The position numbers were made by a program, and so were the translations under genes. From contig NC_019973.1 of the NCBI RefSeq assembly GCF_000230995.2, forward strand, positions 4,664,001 through 4,728,000: 64,000 bases of DNA. The letters run 5' to 3'. How positions within the stretch are numbered: position 1 is the first letter of the stretch; every line of letters begins with the position of its first letter. The notes under the pieces are model-generated. The model was given only the letters and a program-made list of their open reading frames with translations. It had not been told where the DNA came from and did not search any database. This DNA is from Mesorhizobium australicum WSM2073 (lineage in GTDB: Bacteria > Pseudomonadota > Alphaproteobacteria > Rhizobiales > Rhizobiaceae). Positions 38,205-47,008 of this stretch are shown here, piece by piece.

Positions 38205-39017
38205 TTACATCTTGAAGTCGAAGCGGTAGGTGGTCGACACGCCGACCATGAACTGGTTGCGGTCGCCACGTTCCCTGACCAGGCTGGAATCGGCGGCCGG
38301 ACCCTCCAGGCGCGAATATTCGCCAAACAGGCTGGCAGTCATCGGATCGGTCACCTTCCAGGTCACCGCGCCACCGAGGCCGACGGATTTCAGGCCGCCG
38401 CCGGGATTGTACTGGCTCAGGCCCGAGGCCACGGCTTCCTGCGCGTTGACACCGTAATAGGCATCGAAATAGTTCGCCGAGGCGAACGACACGCGCGGGC
38501 CACCCGAGATCCTGACGGTTGGCGTCAGGTCGTAGAAAGCATCAGCGGCGATGTCGGCGACAAAGCCGTTATGGGCTCGGATGCCATGCCGCAATTCCGC
38601 GCGCGCGCGCATCCAGTCCGTCGGATAGAATTCGAAGAAGCCGCCGACCTCGCCGCCCCAGCGGACCGGGTCGAGCCCCCTGAGCTCGTCGGCATCGCCG
38701 TCGTCGCGCGAGAACAGGAACTTGCCGGTCAGGCCTGCACGGACGCCGCCGTCGTCGACAAGCGCCAGCGAAATATTGTCGTTGCGTGAGGTGAAGCGAG
38801 CCGCAGGGCCGGCCTTGCCCAGCGAAATGATGGGCTGGGCGCTCAGCATGTATTTCTTGCCGCCTTCGAAATTGGGCGCCACCAGGCCGGTCGCGCCGAC
38901 CGTCAGATACCAGTCGCCGGACAGCCAGCCGAAAGCGCCATCACCGGCTTCGGCCGCGCCTGACATGGCGAGCACGACAGTAGCCACGGCTACAGAAATC
39001 TTCCCGACCTGACTCAT
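38205..39017 (-). CDS. MipA/OmpV-family outer membrane protein
   Basis: A 270-residue exported beta-barrel protein: signal peptide about residues 5-24 (ISVAVATVVLAMSGAAEA), then WYLTVGATGLVAPNFEGGKKYMLSAQPIISLG and repeated beta strands with aromatic girdles. It ends in TYRFDFKM, close to a C-terminal aromatic signature. MipA/OmpV proteins are scaffolds or porin-like outer membrane proteins; the role here is unknown. GGAG precedes the ATG at 39017. The 284 bases between it and ileS show no gene or clear structure. Confidence 0.85.
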   Translation of the reverse strand: MSQVGKISVAVATVVLAMSGAAEAGDGAFGWLSGDWYLTVGATGLVAPNFEGGKKYMLSAQPIISLGKAGPAARFTSRNDNISLALVDDGGVRAGLTGKFLFSRDDGDADELRGLDPVRWGGEVGGFFEFYPTDWMRARAELRHGIRAHNGFVADIAADAFYDLTPTVRISGGPRVSFASANYFDAYYGVNAQEAVASGLSQYNPGGGLKSVGLGGAVTWKVTDPMTASLFGEYSRLEGPAADSSLVRERGDRNQFMVGVSTTYRFDFKM

Positions 39018-39205
39018 GGTCACTCCACTAACACGATACAACTGCCCTGCGGCGACAGCTTTGACGAGGCTTTGGTAAAATTTGATTTAAGGGCGAGACA
39101 TCCAGCGCGCATTGCCTGCACCATCGCGCCCGCCATCGGCTGGACGCGGGTCGGCGCCGAGGGTAACCTCCCTGCATGCTGGCGGTCCTCTATGGAGGTG
39201 GCGAC

Positions 39206-39760
39206 ATGACCTTGCACGGCGATACTCTGAAGAACGCGATCGGCCGGACGCGTGACAAATGGGGATGGTTCGTCGGTCTGGGCGTGGTGCTGCTGATCCT
39301 CGGCGGTGTAGCCTTCGGCAATCTGTTCATCGCCACGGTGGCTTCCGTCTACGTTGTCGGATGGCTGATGCTGGTGGCCGGCATCATCGAGATCATGCAT
39401 GCTTTCGGGGTCAAGACCTGGGGCCGCTTCTTCTACTGGCTGCTCAGCGGACTGCTTTATGCGGTCGCAGGGTTCTTCGCTTTCGACAATCCGCTGCTCG
39501 CCTCGGCGGTGCTGACCTTCCTGCTGGCCATCGCGCTCGTAGCTTCCGGCGCGCTGCGGGCCTGGGTCGGCTACAGCCACCGTCCGGAGCGCGGCTGGGG
39601 CTGGATTGTCGCGGCGGGCGTCATCAGCGTGCTCGCGGGCCTGATCATCGCCATGGGCTGGCCGGTCAACAGCCTGTGGGTGCTCGGACTGTTCCTGGCG
39701 ATCGACCTGATCTTCCAGGGCTGGACCTTCATCGCCGTCGGTCTTGCGTTGAAGAAATAG
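39206..39760 (+). CDS. HdeD/DUF308-family membrane protein
   Basis: A 184-residue protein with six predicted transmembrane helices (GWFVGLGVVLLILGGVAFGN is the first). The repeated two-helix units and the RPERGWGWIVAAGVISVLAGL segment are typical of HdeD, which in E. coli is linked to acid resistance. The start at 39206 follows GGAGG. No partner gene is visible. Regulation is unknown. A short inverted repeat GGAAC-TC-GTTCC follows the stop codon and could help terminate transcription before convergent ribF. Confidence 0.88.
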   Translation: MTLHGDTLKNAIGRTRDKWGWFVGLGVVLLILGGVAFGNLFIATVASVYVVGWLMLVAGIIEIMHAFGVKTWGRFFYWLLSGLLYAVAGFFAFDNPLLASAVLTFLLAIALVASGALRAWVGYSHRPERGWGWIVAAGVISVLAGLIIAMGWPVNSLWVLGLFLAIDLIFQGWTFIAVGLALKK

Positions 39761-39789
39761 GAACTCGTTCCCCCTTTCGGGATCATGCT

Positions 39790-40770
39790 TCAGAACGCCA
39801 CCGCGGCGTCCAGGCCGGAGAGTGGCTTGACGCCGCCAAGCAGCGCGCGGGCCTCGACTTCATCGCGCTTCATCTGCACGACCAGTGCGTCGAGCCCGTC
39901 GAACTTGATCTCGCTGCGCAGGAAGCCGAAGAACGACACCTCGCAAGTCTCGCCATAGAGATCGCCGGAAAAGTCGAAGACGAAGGTTTCCAGGAGCGGC
40001 GCGCCATTGTCGTCGACGGTCGGGCGGCGGCCAAAGCTGGCGACGCCGTCGTGCAGCGTACCGTCCGCGCGACGGAAGCGGACGGCGTAGATCCCTTCTT
40101 TGAGCGTGGCTTCCGCCGGAAGCCTCATATTGGCTGTGGGAAAGCCGAGCGTTCGCCCGAGCTGCTGGCCGCCGACAACCTCGCTTTCCACCGTAAAGCG
40201 ATAGCCAAGCAGACCGGCGGCCTCGGCCACCTCGCCCTTGCAAAGCAAGGCACGGATGCGGCTCGACGAAACCACCTCGGCGCCTTCGTCGCGAAAGGCG
40301 TCGACGAGGGTGACTCCGAAGCCATGGCGCTCGCCGGCAGCCATCAGATAAGCCGGCCCGCCCTGGCGGTCCTTGCCGAAATGGAAATCGAAACCGGTCA
40401 CGGCGTGGGTAATGCCCAGCGCCCTCTCCAGCACATCGGTGACGAAGGCTTCCGCCGACAGCGAGGCGAAGTCGCGCGTGAACGGCTGTTCGACGAGCGC
40501 GGCAAAGCCCAGCAGCGACAGGAGGTGCGCCTTCATCGGCGGCGGCGTCAGCACGAAAAGCGGCAGATCAGGCCTGAAAACCGTTCGCGGGTGCGGTTCA
40601 AAGGTCAGCACCAGGGCCGGTACGCCACGCCGCACGGCCTCCGCCAATGCCCGTTCGAGCACGGATTGATGGCCGCGGTGGACGCCATCGAAATTGCCGA
40701 TCGCGACCACGCCCCCTCGCAGATCGGCGGGCAGCGGCGCGGTTGTCGTAAGATGCTGGAACGCGACCAT
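39790..40770 (-). CDS. ribF: bifunctional riboflavin kinase/FAD synthetase RibF
   Basis: A 326-residue enzyme making FMN and FAD. The N-terminal FAD synthetase shows VVAIGNFDGVHRGHQSVL (nucleotidyltransferase GxFDGxHxGH motif) and VTGFDFHFGKDRQG; the C-terminal riboflavin kinase has GRTLGFPTANM and a DGVASFGRRPTVDD segment. The ATG at 40770 follows AGGTGG; a GTG two codons earlier (40776) is the alternative and would directly abut the HAD gene stop. The two genes form an operon. Confidence 0.95.
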   Translation of the reverse strand: MVAFQHLTTTAPLPADLRGGVVAIGNFDGVHRGHQSVLERALAEAVRRGVPALVLTFEPHPRTVFRPDLPLFVLTPPPMKAHLLSLLGFAALVEQPFTRDFASLSAEAFVTDVLERALGITHAVTGFDFHFGKDRQGGPAYLMAAGERHGFGVTLVDAFRDEGAEVVSSSRIRALLCKGEVAEAAGLLGYRFTVESEVVGGQQLGRTLGFPTANMRLPAEATLKEGIYAVRFRRADGTLHDGVASFGRRPTVDDNGAPLLETFVFDFSGDLYGETCEVSFFGFLRSEIKFDGLDALVVQMKRDEVEARALLGGVKPLSGLDAAVAF

Positions 40771-40776
40771 TGCCAC

Positions 40777-41637
40777 CTACTGCAGTCTTGCGATCACGGC
40801 CACCGGACGATAGCCGTGCCGCTCCAGGAAGAGCCCGAGCTTTGCCGGATCCGGCCGGGATGGATCGCCATAGTCGCGGGCATGAATGCCGCCAGAGACA
40901 TAGAGGACGTCGAAACCATTGTCGGCAGCGCCCTTGACGTCGGTCATCATGCCGTCGCCGATTGCCAGTATTCGCGAACGCTCAACCGACCGGCCGAGGA
41001 TCTCGGCCACCTCCTTCATCGCGGCCTCGTAAATCGGCGCGTAGGGTTTTCCGGCGATCAGCGTGCGACCGCCGAGCTGCGCGTAGTCGCGCGCGAGCGC
41101 GCCGGCGCACCAGATGATCCGTTCGCCGCGTTCCACCATGATATCGGGATTGGCGCAGATGAACGGCAGGTTCCTGGCGCGCAACCGGCGCAGCAGTTCC
41201 GTATAGTCATCGGGTTTTTCGACCTCGTCGTCGAACAGCCCGGTGCACACGACGCCGGTGGCCTCGAACTCCTCGACGAGTTCGACATCGAGGCCGTCAT
41301 AAAGGGTCAGATCGCGGTCGGCGCCGATGTGGAAGACCTTGCGCGGGCCTTCCGCGATCAGATCACGGGTCACGTCGCCCGAGGTCACCACACGGTCATA
41401 GGCTGATGGCGGGACGCCGATCACGCTCATCTGCGCCACGACATCGGCGCTGCGGCGCGGCGAATTGGTGATCAGAACGACAGGAGTGCCGTCCGCCCTT
41501 GCCGCCGCCAGCGCAGCCGCGGCAGCCGGAAAATGCCACTCGCCATTGTGCACGACCCCCCAGACATCGCAAAGAATTGCCGAATAGGCTTTCGAGACGT
41601 CTTCGAGCGAGCCGACGATTTCAGGCGAATCCGCCAT
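40777..41637 (-). CDS. HAD-superfamily IIA hydrolase (TIGR01459-like)
   Basis: A 286-residue HAD phosphatase of the subclass IIA type. Motif I is ILCDVWGVVHNG (nucleophile Asp), motif II VLITNSPRRS, and motif III/IV GKPYAPIYEAAM and AIGDGMMTDVKGA. The family is often annotated as sugar phosphatase, and the physiological substrate is unknown; the link to ribF suggests, without proof, phosphate removal in flavin metabolism. AAGGAAA precedes the ATG at 41637. Confidence 0.88.
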   Translation of the reverse strand: MADSPEIVGSLEDVSKAYSAILCDVWGVVHNGEWHFPAAAAALAAARADGTPVVLITNSPRRSADVVAQMSVIGVPPSAYDRVVTSGDVTRDLIAEGPRKVFHIGADRDLTLYDGLDVELVEEFEATGVVCTGLFDDEVEKPDDYTELLRRLRARNLPFICANPDIMVERGERIIWCAGALARDYAQLGGRTLIAGKPYAPIYEAAMKEVAEILGRSVERSRILAIGDGMMTDVKGAADNGFDVLYVSGGIHARDYGDPSRPDPAKLGLFLERHGYRPVAVIARLQ

Positions 41638-41686
41638 GCCGTTTCCTTCAGTATCGTTGCGGTTACAGCGGCCGACGGTTCCCCGC

Positions 41687-41713
41687 GGCCGGTTCGAATT
41701 ATCCGAACCGGCC
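41687..41713. promoter_or_regulatory. long perfect inverted repeat upstream of HAD and TadG-like genes
   Basis: GGCCGGTTCG and CGAACCGGCC form a perfect 10-bp stem around AATTATC in the 255-bp divergent region between the HAD gene (start 41637) and the vWA gene (start 41893). It could be an operator or an mRNA hairpin in either leader. The T-loop-like GTTCGAAT does not belong to a tRNA, as no other tRNA parts are present. Confidence 0.5.
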
Positions 41714-41892
41714 CATGCTGTCACCAGCTTTCGCCTTGATCGGCGCGAATTGCGGCGCAAGCCGCGGCCTTGATTGGTTAGCGGTTGGTGAAGCGCCGAC
41801 CAAGCAATAGAGCGGTTTCCCAAACCCGTCCTTCAGCGTTTTGTGGAAAGTTGGCGCCGGCCGAGAATCCGTCGGCGGGGGCCGCTGCAAGC

Positions 41893-43878
41893 ATGTTTGA
41901 AATCTGGCGTCAGTTCCGCCGCGACAGGCGCGGCAACTATGCTCTCATGACGGCTGTGGCGATGGTGCCGCTGATGGGCGGCCTGGCGATCGCGGTCGAT
42001 TTCACGGAAATGAACCGTGAAAAGCAGATGGTGATGAACGCGCTCGACGCCGCCAACTTCGCCACGGCCCGCCGGCTGACGGAAGGCGCCACCGACGATC
42101 AGCTGAGAGCCTACGCGCTCGACTTTTTCAACGCCAATTTGAACGACATCGATCCCGCCAGCGCGACGCTCAACGTCACCTTGCCGAGCAACACCAGTGG
42201 CGGCGGCCTGCTGACCATGACCGCCCAACTTAATTACAAACCCTATTTCTACCCCGCCTTCGCCCAGTTCGTCGGCAAATCGGCGACCGATGCCAACCAG
42301 AGGCTCAGCTTCAACGTCACCTCGCAAGTCCGGCTGAAGAACACGCTGGAGGTTGCCTTGGTGCTCGACAATTCCGGATCGATGGTCACGCCCGGCACCG
42401 GCTCAGGACAAATGCGCATCGATCTGCTCAAAACAGCGGCCAAGCAACTGGTCGACACGCTTGCCCAGCAGGCCGCGATGATCAAGCAGGTCGACAGGCC
42501 GGTGCAATTCGGCCTCGTGCCCTTTGCCGCCTCCGTCAATGTCGGCCCCGGCAACGGCAACGCCTCGTGGATGGACACCGAGGGTCTGTCGCCGGTATCG
42601 AACGAGAATTTCGACTGGTCGACGCTGAACGGGGCCAACAAATACGCCCAGCAGACCAACGGCATCTGGTACAAGCGCGGCACCGGCTGGGGAACAGAGG
42701 AAGGCCAGATGCTGACCCGGTTTTCGCTTTATCGCGACATGAAGGTCGTCACCAACCACGAGCGTATCGTCAATAGCAAGCGCGTGGTCTGCGACGCATA
42801 CAATTCGAACAACACCTGCAAAAGCAGCCACAACGAATATGACTATGTCGATTCCTACGGTCCGTTCGCCAGTTGGCAAGGCTGCGTCGAGGCACGGCCC
42901 TACCCTTACAATATCAACGACGCCACGCCGTCCGGTGGCTCGGCCAACACCGGCATCGGCGTCGGCGATCCGGCAACGATGTTCGTGCCGATGTTCGCGC
43001 CCGACGAACCCGGCAATCACTGGAAACTCACCCAGGACCCCGACGAGGCCGCACCGGTAACTTATGGAGCCATCAACAGCTGGTGGAACGACGATCCATC
43101 GAGCAGCAGCGGCCAATCGCGGCTGCGCAACATGGCCAAATATTTCCAGCCGCGGCCGATCGATGCGCCGGCGCTGCCTGCCGGCAACGGGCCGAATTAC
43201 AGCTGCACCACCAACCCGATCACGCCGCTGACCGATGTCAGCGTCGCCGACGGGCTCACCTCGATCAAGTCGGCGATCGACCTGATGCAGCCGAATGGCG
43301 GCACCAATGTTCCCGAGGGCATGGCCTGGGGCTGGCGGGTGGTCTCGAGCGGAGAGCCGTTCACGCAAGGGCGCCCGGAAACCGAAAGAGGCAACGACAA
43401 GGTGGTGATCGTGCTGACCGACGGCGCCAACACCTATTATACGCCATCCTCGCTGGGCTATTCCGACCCCGCCAATTCGAAATCGACCTACGCCTCCTTC
43501 GGCTACCTCAACCCCGGCTACAACGGCACCTCGGTCGGACGCCTGTTCATGGGCACATCGAGCGCCATCGGTCAGTTCGACTATTCGAACGGCAACTACA
43601 CCAATGCCCTCAACGAGCAGATAGCCACGCTCTGCAACAACGCCAAGGCAGCCAACATCATGGTAATGACGGTGGCGCTCGACCTGTCGACGACCAGGGC
43701 CAGCGACAAGCTGGCGATCGATGCGCTGAAATCCTGCTCGTCGAATTCACGCTTCCGCAAGGATGCGACCGATCCGAGCAAACCGGCGAAGCTGTTCTGG
43801 AATGCGACCGGCGCCAGCCTGGCAAACGATTTCAAGGAAATCGGCAACGAGCTGTCGAACCTGCGCGTGGTCGGCTAA
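41893..43878 (+). CDS. TadE/TadG-like protein with von Willebrand A domain
   Basis: A 661-residue protein. The N-terminal FRRDRRGNYALMTAVAMVPLMGGLAIAVDF is the TadE/TadG-type export and anchor segment. A vWA domain starts with ALVLDNSGSM (MIDAS D-x-S-x-S), continues with NGGTNVPEGMAWGWRVV and VVIVLTDGANTYY, and ends by the C-terminus. A long insertion at about residues 215-430 carries several cysteines. Tad proteins make Flp-type pili; no tad secretion genes are nearby, so it is a stand-alone surface or adhesion factor. The start at 41893 is the first with a family-like N-terminus. Confidence 0.85.
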   Translation: MFEIWRQFRRDRRGNYALMTAVAMVPLMGGLAIAVDFTEMNREKQMVMNALDAANFATARRLTEGATDDQLRAYALDFFNANLNDIDPASATLNVTLPSNTSGGGLLTMTAQLNYKPYFYPAFAQFVGKSATDANQRLSFNVTSQVRLKNTLEVALVLDNSGSMVTPGTGSGQMRIDLLKTAAKQLVDTLAQQAAMIKQVDRPVQFGLVPFAASVNVGPGNGNASWMDTEGLSPVSNENFDWSTLNGANKYAQQTNGIWYKRGTGWGTEEGQMLTRFSLYRDMKVVTNHERIVNSKRVVCDAYNSNNTCKSSHNEYDYVDSYGPFASWQGCVEARPYPYNINDATPSGGSANTGIGVGDPATMFVPMFAPDEPGNHWKLTQDPDEAAPVTYGAINSWWNDDPSSSSGQSRLRNMAKYFQPRPIDAPALPAGNGPNYSCTTNPITPLTDVSVADGLTSIKSAIDLMQPNGGTNVPEGMAWGWRVVSSGEPFTQGRPETERGNDKVVIVLTDGANTYYTPSSLGYSDPANSKSTYASFGYLNPGYNGTSVGRLFMGTSSAIGQFDYSNGNYTNALNEQIATLCNNAKAANIMVMTVALDLSTTRASDKLAIDALKSCSSNSRFRKDATDPSKPAKLFWNATGASLANDFKEIGNELSNLRVVG

Positions 43879-44002
43879 CCCGAGTTCGTTCCACTGGCGC
43901 AACGCCCGGCGCCGTCAAGCCCTTGCGGGCGCCTGCCGTGGCAGGCACAGATTGGCCGTTCGCATGGTCTCTCATCCATCGCGGCAGGCTGGGGAACGAA
44001 CA

Positions 44003-44635
44003 ATGCCCGATACCGCCAACCATCTCGCCTTCGCGCTGGTCTGCCTCGGCATGGTGCTGACGCCGGGTCCGAACATGATCTATCTGATCTCGCGCTCACT
44101 GTCGCAAGGGCCCAAGGCCGGACTGATCTCGCTTGGCGGCGTTGCTGTCGGATTCCTGTTCTACGTGCTGTCGGCCGCGTTCGGCATCACGGCGCTGCTG
44201 ATCGCGGTGCCCTATGCCTATGATGTGCTGCGCTTTGCCGGCGTACTCTACCTCTTGTGGCTGGCCTGGCAGGCCGTAAAACCGGGCGGACGCTCGCCAT
44301 TCCAGGTGCGCGACCTGCCGAAGGACCGGCCGCGCAAGCTGTTCGCCATGGGATTGATGACCAATCTGCTCAATCCCAAGGTGGCCGTTCTCTATCTGTC
44401 GCTGCTGCCGCAGTTCATCAGCCCCGGCAAGGGCCATGTCCTGTCGCAGCTTCTGGTGCTGGGCGCGACGCAGATATCGATCAGCCTCAGCGTCAACGCC
44501 GTCATCGCGCTGACGGCCGGCTCGATCGCCACCTTCCTCGCCGGACGCCCGCTGTGGCTGGTCATCCAGCGCTGGATGATGGGAACCGTGCTGACGGCGC
44601 TGGCGCTGAAGATGGCGACTGACGCGCAGCGCTGA
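44003..44635 (+). CDS. LysE-family amino-acid exporter
   Basis: A 210-residue inner-membrane protein with six predicted helices. It shows the LysE/RhtB pattern: HLAFALVCLGMVLTPGPNMIYLISRSLSQGPKAGLISLGG at the N-terminus, then LRFAGVLYLLWLAWQAV and the FAMGLMTNLLNPKVAVLYLSLLPQF segment. These export amino acids or related compounds such as homoserine and threonine. GGGGAA precedes the ATG. It converges on the DUF2189 gene with 4 bp between stops. Confidence 0.92.
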   Translation: MPDTANHLAFALVCLGMVLTPGPNMIYLISRSLSQGPKAGLISLGGVAVGFLFYVLSAAFGITALLIAVPYAYDVLRFAGVLYLLWLAWQAVKPGGRSPFQVRDLPKDRPRKLFAMGLMTNLLNPKVAVLYLSLLPQFISPGKGHVLSQLLVLGATQISISLSVNAVIALTAGSIATFLAGRPLWLVIQRWMMGTVLTALALKMATDAQR

Positions 44636-44639
44636 AGCG

Positions 44640-45464
44640 TCACATCGGCCGGCGCGGCGGCCGGATCTGGGCCGGCTCGACCACCTTGCGGTAGAGATGC
44701 CAGGTCGCGTGGCCGAGGATCGGCATGACGACGGCGAGACCGGCAAACAGCGGGATCGAGCCGATCACCAGCAGCACCGCGACGATGAGGCCCCATAGCG
44801 CCATCTGCAGCGGATTTGCCATGACCGCGCGCGCCGAGGTCTCTATCGCCGAAACGGCGCCGACATCCCGATCGAGCAGAAGCGGAAAAGCAACGACCGT
44901 GGTCGCCAGCACAACCACCGCGAAGACCAGGCCGGCCGCGTTGCCGAGAAGGATCAGCCTCCAGCCCTTGCTGGTCGTCAGCACATCGCGCAGGAAGGCC
45001 CCGACCGAAGCCGGCGGCTCGCCGCCGAAAAGGCTGGTGTAGATCGACTGCGCCGTGAACAGCCACAACAGGAACAGCGCGAACAGCATGATTCCGATAA
45101 CCGCTATCGAGGGCAGCGCCGATGAATGGCGAACATCGAGCGCATGCCGCCAGTTGGTGTTCATGCCGAGCTCGCGCCGGCGGCTGATCTCATAGAGTCC
45201 GATCGCGGCGAACGGCCCGACCAGGGCAAAGCCCGACATCAAGGGATAGACGAGCTGGATGGCATTGGAGCCGGACGTCCACTGCGTCAGGATCAGGCCG
45301 GCGACCGGATAGATCAGGCACAGGAACACGTAATGCGAGGGCTTGGCCCAGAAGTCCTCGGCGCCAAGCCTGAGCGCGTCCCAGAGGTCCGCCGTGGAAA
45401 TGCGGCGGACCGCTGGTTGCACATGCATCCCGTACGCGTCCGCCATGACATGAAAGCCGGCCAT
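44640..45464 (-). CDS. DUF2189 integral membrane protein
   Basis: A 274-residue protein with about six hydrophobic helices after an N-terminal soluble segment (VRRISTADLWDALRLGAEDFWAKPSHYVFLCLIYPVAGLIL). The family is widespread in Rhizobiales and of unknown function. The start at 45464 is well supported by GGAGGAAGG. Its promoter region lies in the 250-base space before the next TadE-like gene, a stretch that turns AT-rich around 45620-45660. Confidence 0.85.
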   Translation of the reverse strand: MAGFHVMADAYGMHVQPAVRRISTADLWDALRLGAEDFWAKPSHYVFLCLIYPVAGLILTQWTSGSNAIQLVYPLMSGFALVGPFAAIGLYEISRRRELGMNTNWRHALDVRHSSALPSIAVIGIMLFALFLLWLFTAQSIYTSLFGGEPPASVGAFLRDVLTTSKGWRLILLGNAAGLVFAVVVLATTVVAFPLLLDRDVGAVSAIETSARAVMANPLQMALWGLIVAVLLVIGSIPLFAGLAVVMPILGHATWHLYRKVVEPAQIRPPRRPM

Positions 45465-45714
45465 AACCTTCCTCCGTTTTTCTCGGGGGGCGGTCACCGC
45501 CTAGGGTGGCTGCCCGTAGCTGCCACTTGAAGAACGCTCGCATGATAGCCGATCTTCCCGGGATTGTCGCCGCGTCTCATAAGGTTTGCTGAGCGGTCAT
45601 CGTCTGGCGAACCACTGAGTTCATTTTAGAATCCATGCATTTTAGCTATTGCTTAAATTACTCGTAGAGACCCACAGCGTATCACCTGAGCTTTACAAAC
45701 GTTGGCGAGGGGCG

Positions 45715-46938
45715 ATGTTCACGTTGAAGGGCTTCTGGTCTTGCGAACGCGGCAATTTCGCCATGGCGACCGCCGTAGCCTTGCTGCCGATAATGGCTGT
45801 CGTCGCCGGCACCCTCGACCTGACGGGCACGAGCGATGACGCCGCGCAACTGCAGAACTCGCTGGACGCGGCTGGCCTTGCCGTCGGCACCAAATACCTG
45901 CCCAGCATGAGCGCGAACGATGTCCAGGGGCTTGGGCTGACATTCTTCGCAGCCAATTTGAGCATTGCCGACCAGCAGGAGTATTCAGACAGCGTTTCCG
46001 CCTTTTCGGCCACCGCCAGCGGCGATCCGAGCGCCTATTACATCTCGCTGTCGTCCGGCATCAACCGTCCGAGCTTCATCAATGGCGCTGGCCCCTGGCC
46101 AGCTCACCGGTCGGCGACGGTCAAGATGCACCCGGGCGCCCAGGCCTGCGTGCTGGCGCTCGATCCGCATGCGTCGGCGGCGGTGAGCCTGCAAGGCTCG
46201 ACCGATGTCGCCATGAGCAACTGCGTGATCGCGGCAAACTCGGACGCCTCCGATGCCGTCAGCAGGGGCGGTTCCGCGCAGGTCTCGGCGGGCTGCGTAT
46301 CGGCCGTCGGTGGCACTTCCGGGCTTTCTCCGCCCGCTGCCAACCTCACCTGCGGCACGCCGCTCGAACATCAATATGCGTCCTTCGATCCCCTGGCCGA
46401 CATCGTCCCTCCCCCCTACACACTTTGCCTGCCGGTGCCGAACGGCAAAACCTACACGCTGTCGCCCGGCACCTATTGCGACAAGACATTGTCAGGAAAC
46501 ATCACGTTCAACCCGGGCGTCTACATCTTGCGCGGCGTCACCCTGAAGCCGGGCGGGAATGGCAGCCTGAGCGGCCAGGGCGTAACCATATTCCTCACGG
46601 AAGGGGCACAGATCATCATAAATGCCAATGAAAAGGTGAACCTTTCCCCGCCCACCAGCGGACCTTACGCCGGCATCACCATCTTCCAGAGCCGCGGGAA
46701 CGTTTCGGCCTTGACCCTGAATGGCGGCGCAAATTCCGTGATCAGCGGATTCGTCTATGCGCCTGACGCGGCCGTTTCGTTTGCCGGCAATTCGGACATG
46801 AGTGGTCAGGGGGACTGCCTGAGGCTTGTTGGCTTGACCGTGCAGATGACAGGCAACTCTTCCATCAAGACCGACTGCACGGCGGTGTTCGGAAATCGAG
46901 AGATGTACTCCAGCCGCCTCATCACGCTTGTGAACTAG
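45715..46938 (+). CDS. TadE/TadG-like surface protein with beta-solenoid-like C-terminus
   Basis: A 407-residue protein. The N-terminal CERGNFAMATAVALLPIMAVVAGTLDLTG is a Tad-type hydrophobic anchor. From about residue 155 it has several cysteines, then a repetitive glycine/asparagine-rich stretch (SGNITFNPGVYILRGVTLKPGGNGSLSGQGVTIFLTEGA and similar) suggesting a right-handed beta-helix, as in adhesins or polymer-binding proteins. GAGGGG precedes the ATG. It has no vWA domain, unlike the related gene about 2 kb upstream. Probably surface exposed; function not assigned. Confidence 0.75.
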   Translation: MFTLKGFWSCERGNFAMATAVALLPIMAVVAGTLDLTGTSDDAAQLQNSLDAAGLAVGTKYLPSMSANDVQGLGLTFFAANLSIADQQEYSDSVSAFSATASGDPSAYYISLSSGINRPSFINGAGPWPAHRSATVKMHPGAQACVLALDPHASAAVSLQGSTDVAMSNCVIAANSDASDAVSRGGSAQVSAGCVSAVGGTSGLSPPAANLTCGTPLEHQYASFDPLADIVPPPYTLCLPVPNGKTYTLSPGTYCDKTLSGNITFNPGVYILRGVTLKPGGNGSLSGQGVTIFLTEGAQIIINANEKVNLSPPTSGPYAGITIFQSRGNVSALTLNGGANSVISGFVYAPDAAVSFAGNSDMSGQGDCLRLVGLTVQMTGNSSIKTDCTAVFGNREMYSSRLITLVN

Positions 46939-47008
46939 GGGCCGCTTCGATCGAGATTTTTCACCGCCTGCCCGGCAAAAGCCATGATCGGGACCGAGTC
47001 AGGCACGC

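Noticed and set aside
41687..41713. T-loop-like GTTCGAAT suggesting a tRNA
   Set aside because: It is half of a perfect inverted repeat; no acceptor, D or anticodon arms can be drawn.
45600..45664. AT-rich patch suspected as a transferred island edge
   Set aside because: It is short and sits in a promoter region before a TadE-like gene; no repeats, integrase or tRNA flank it.
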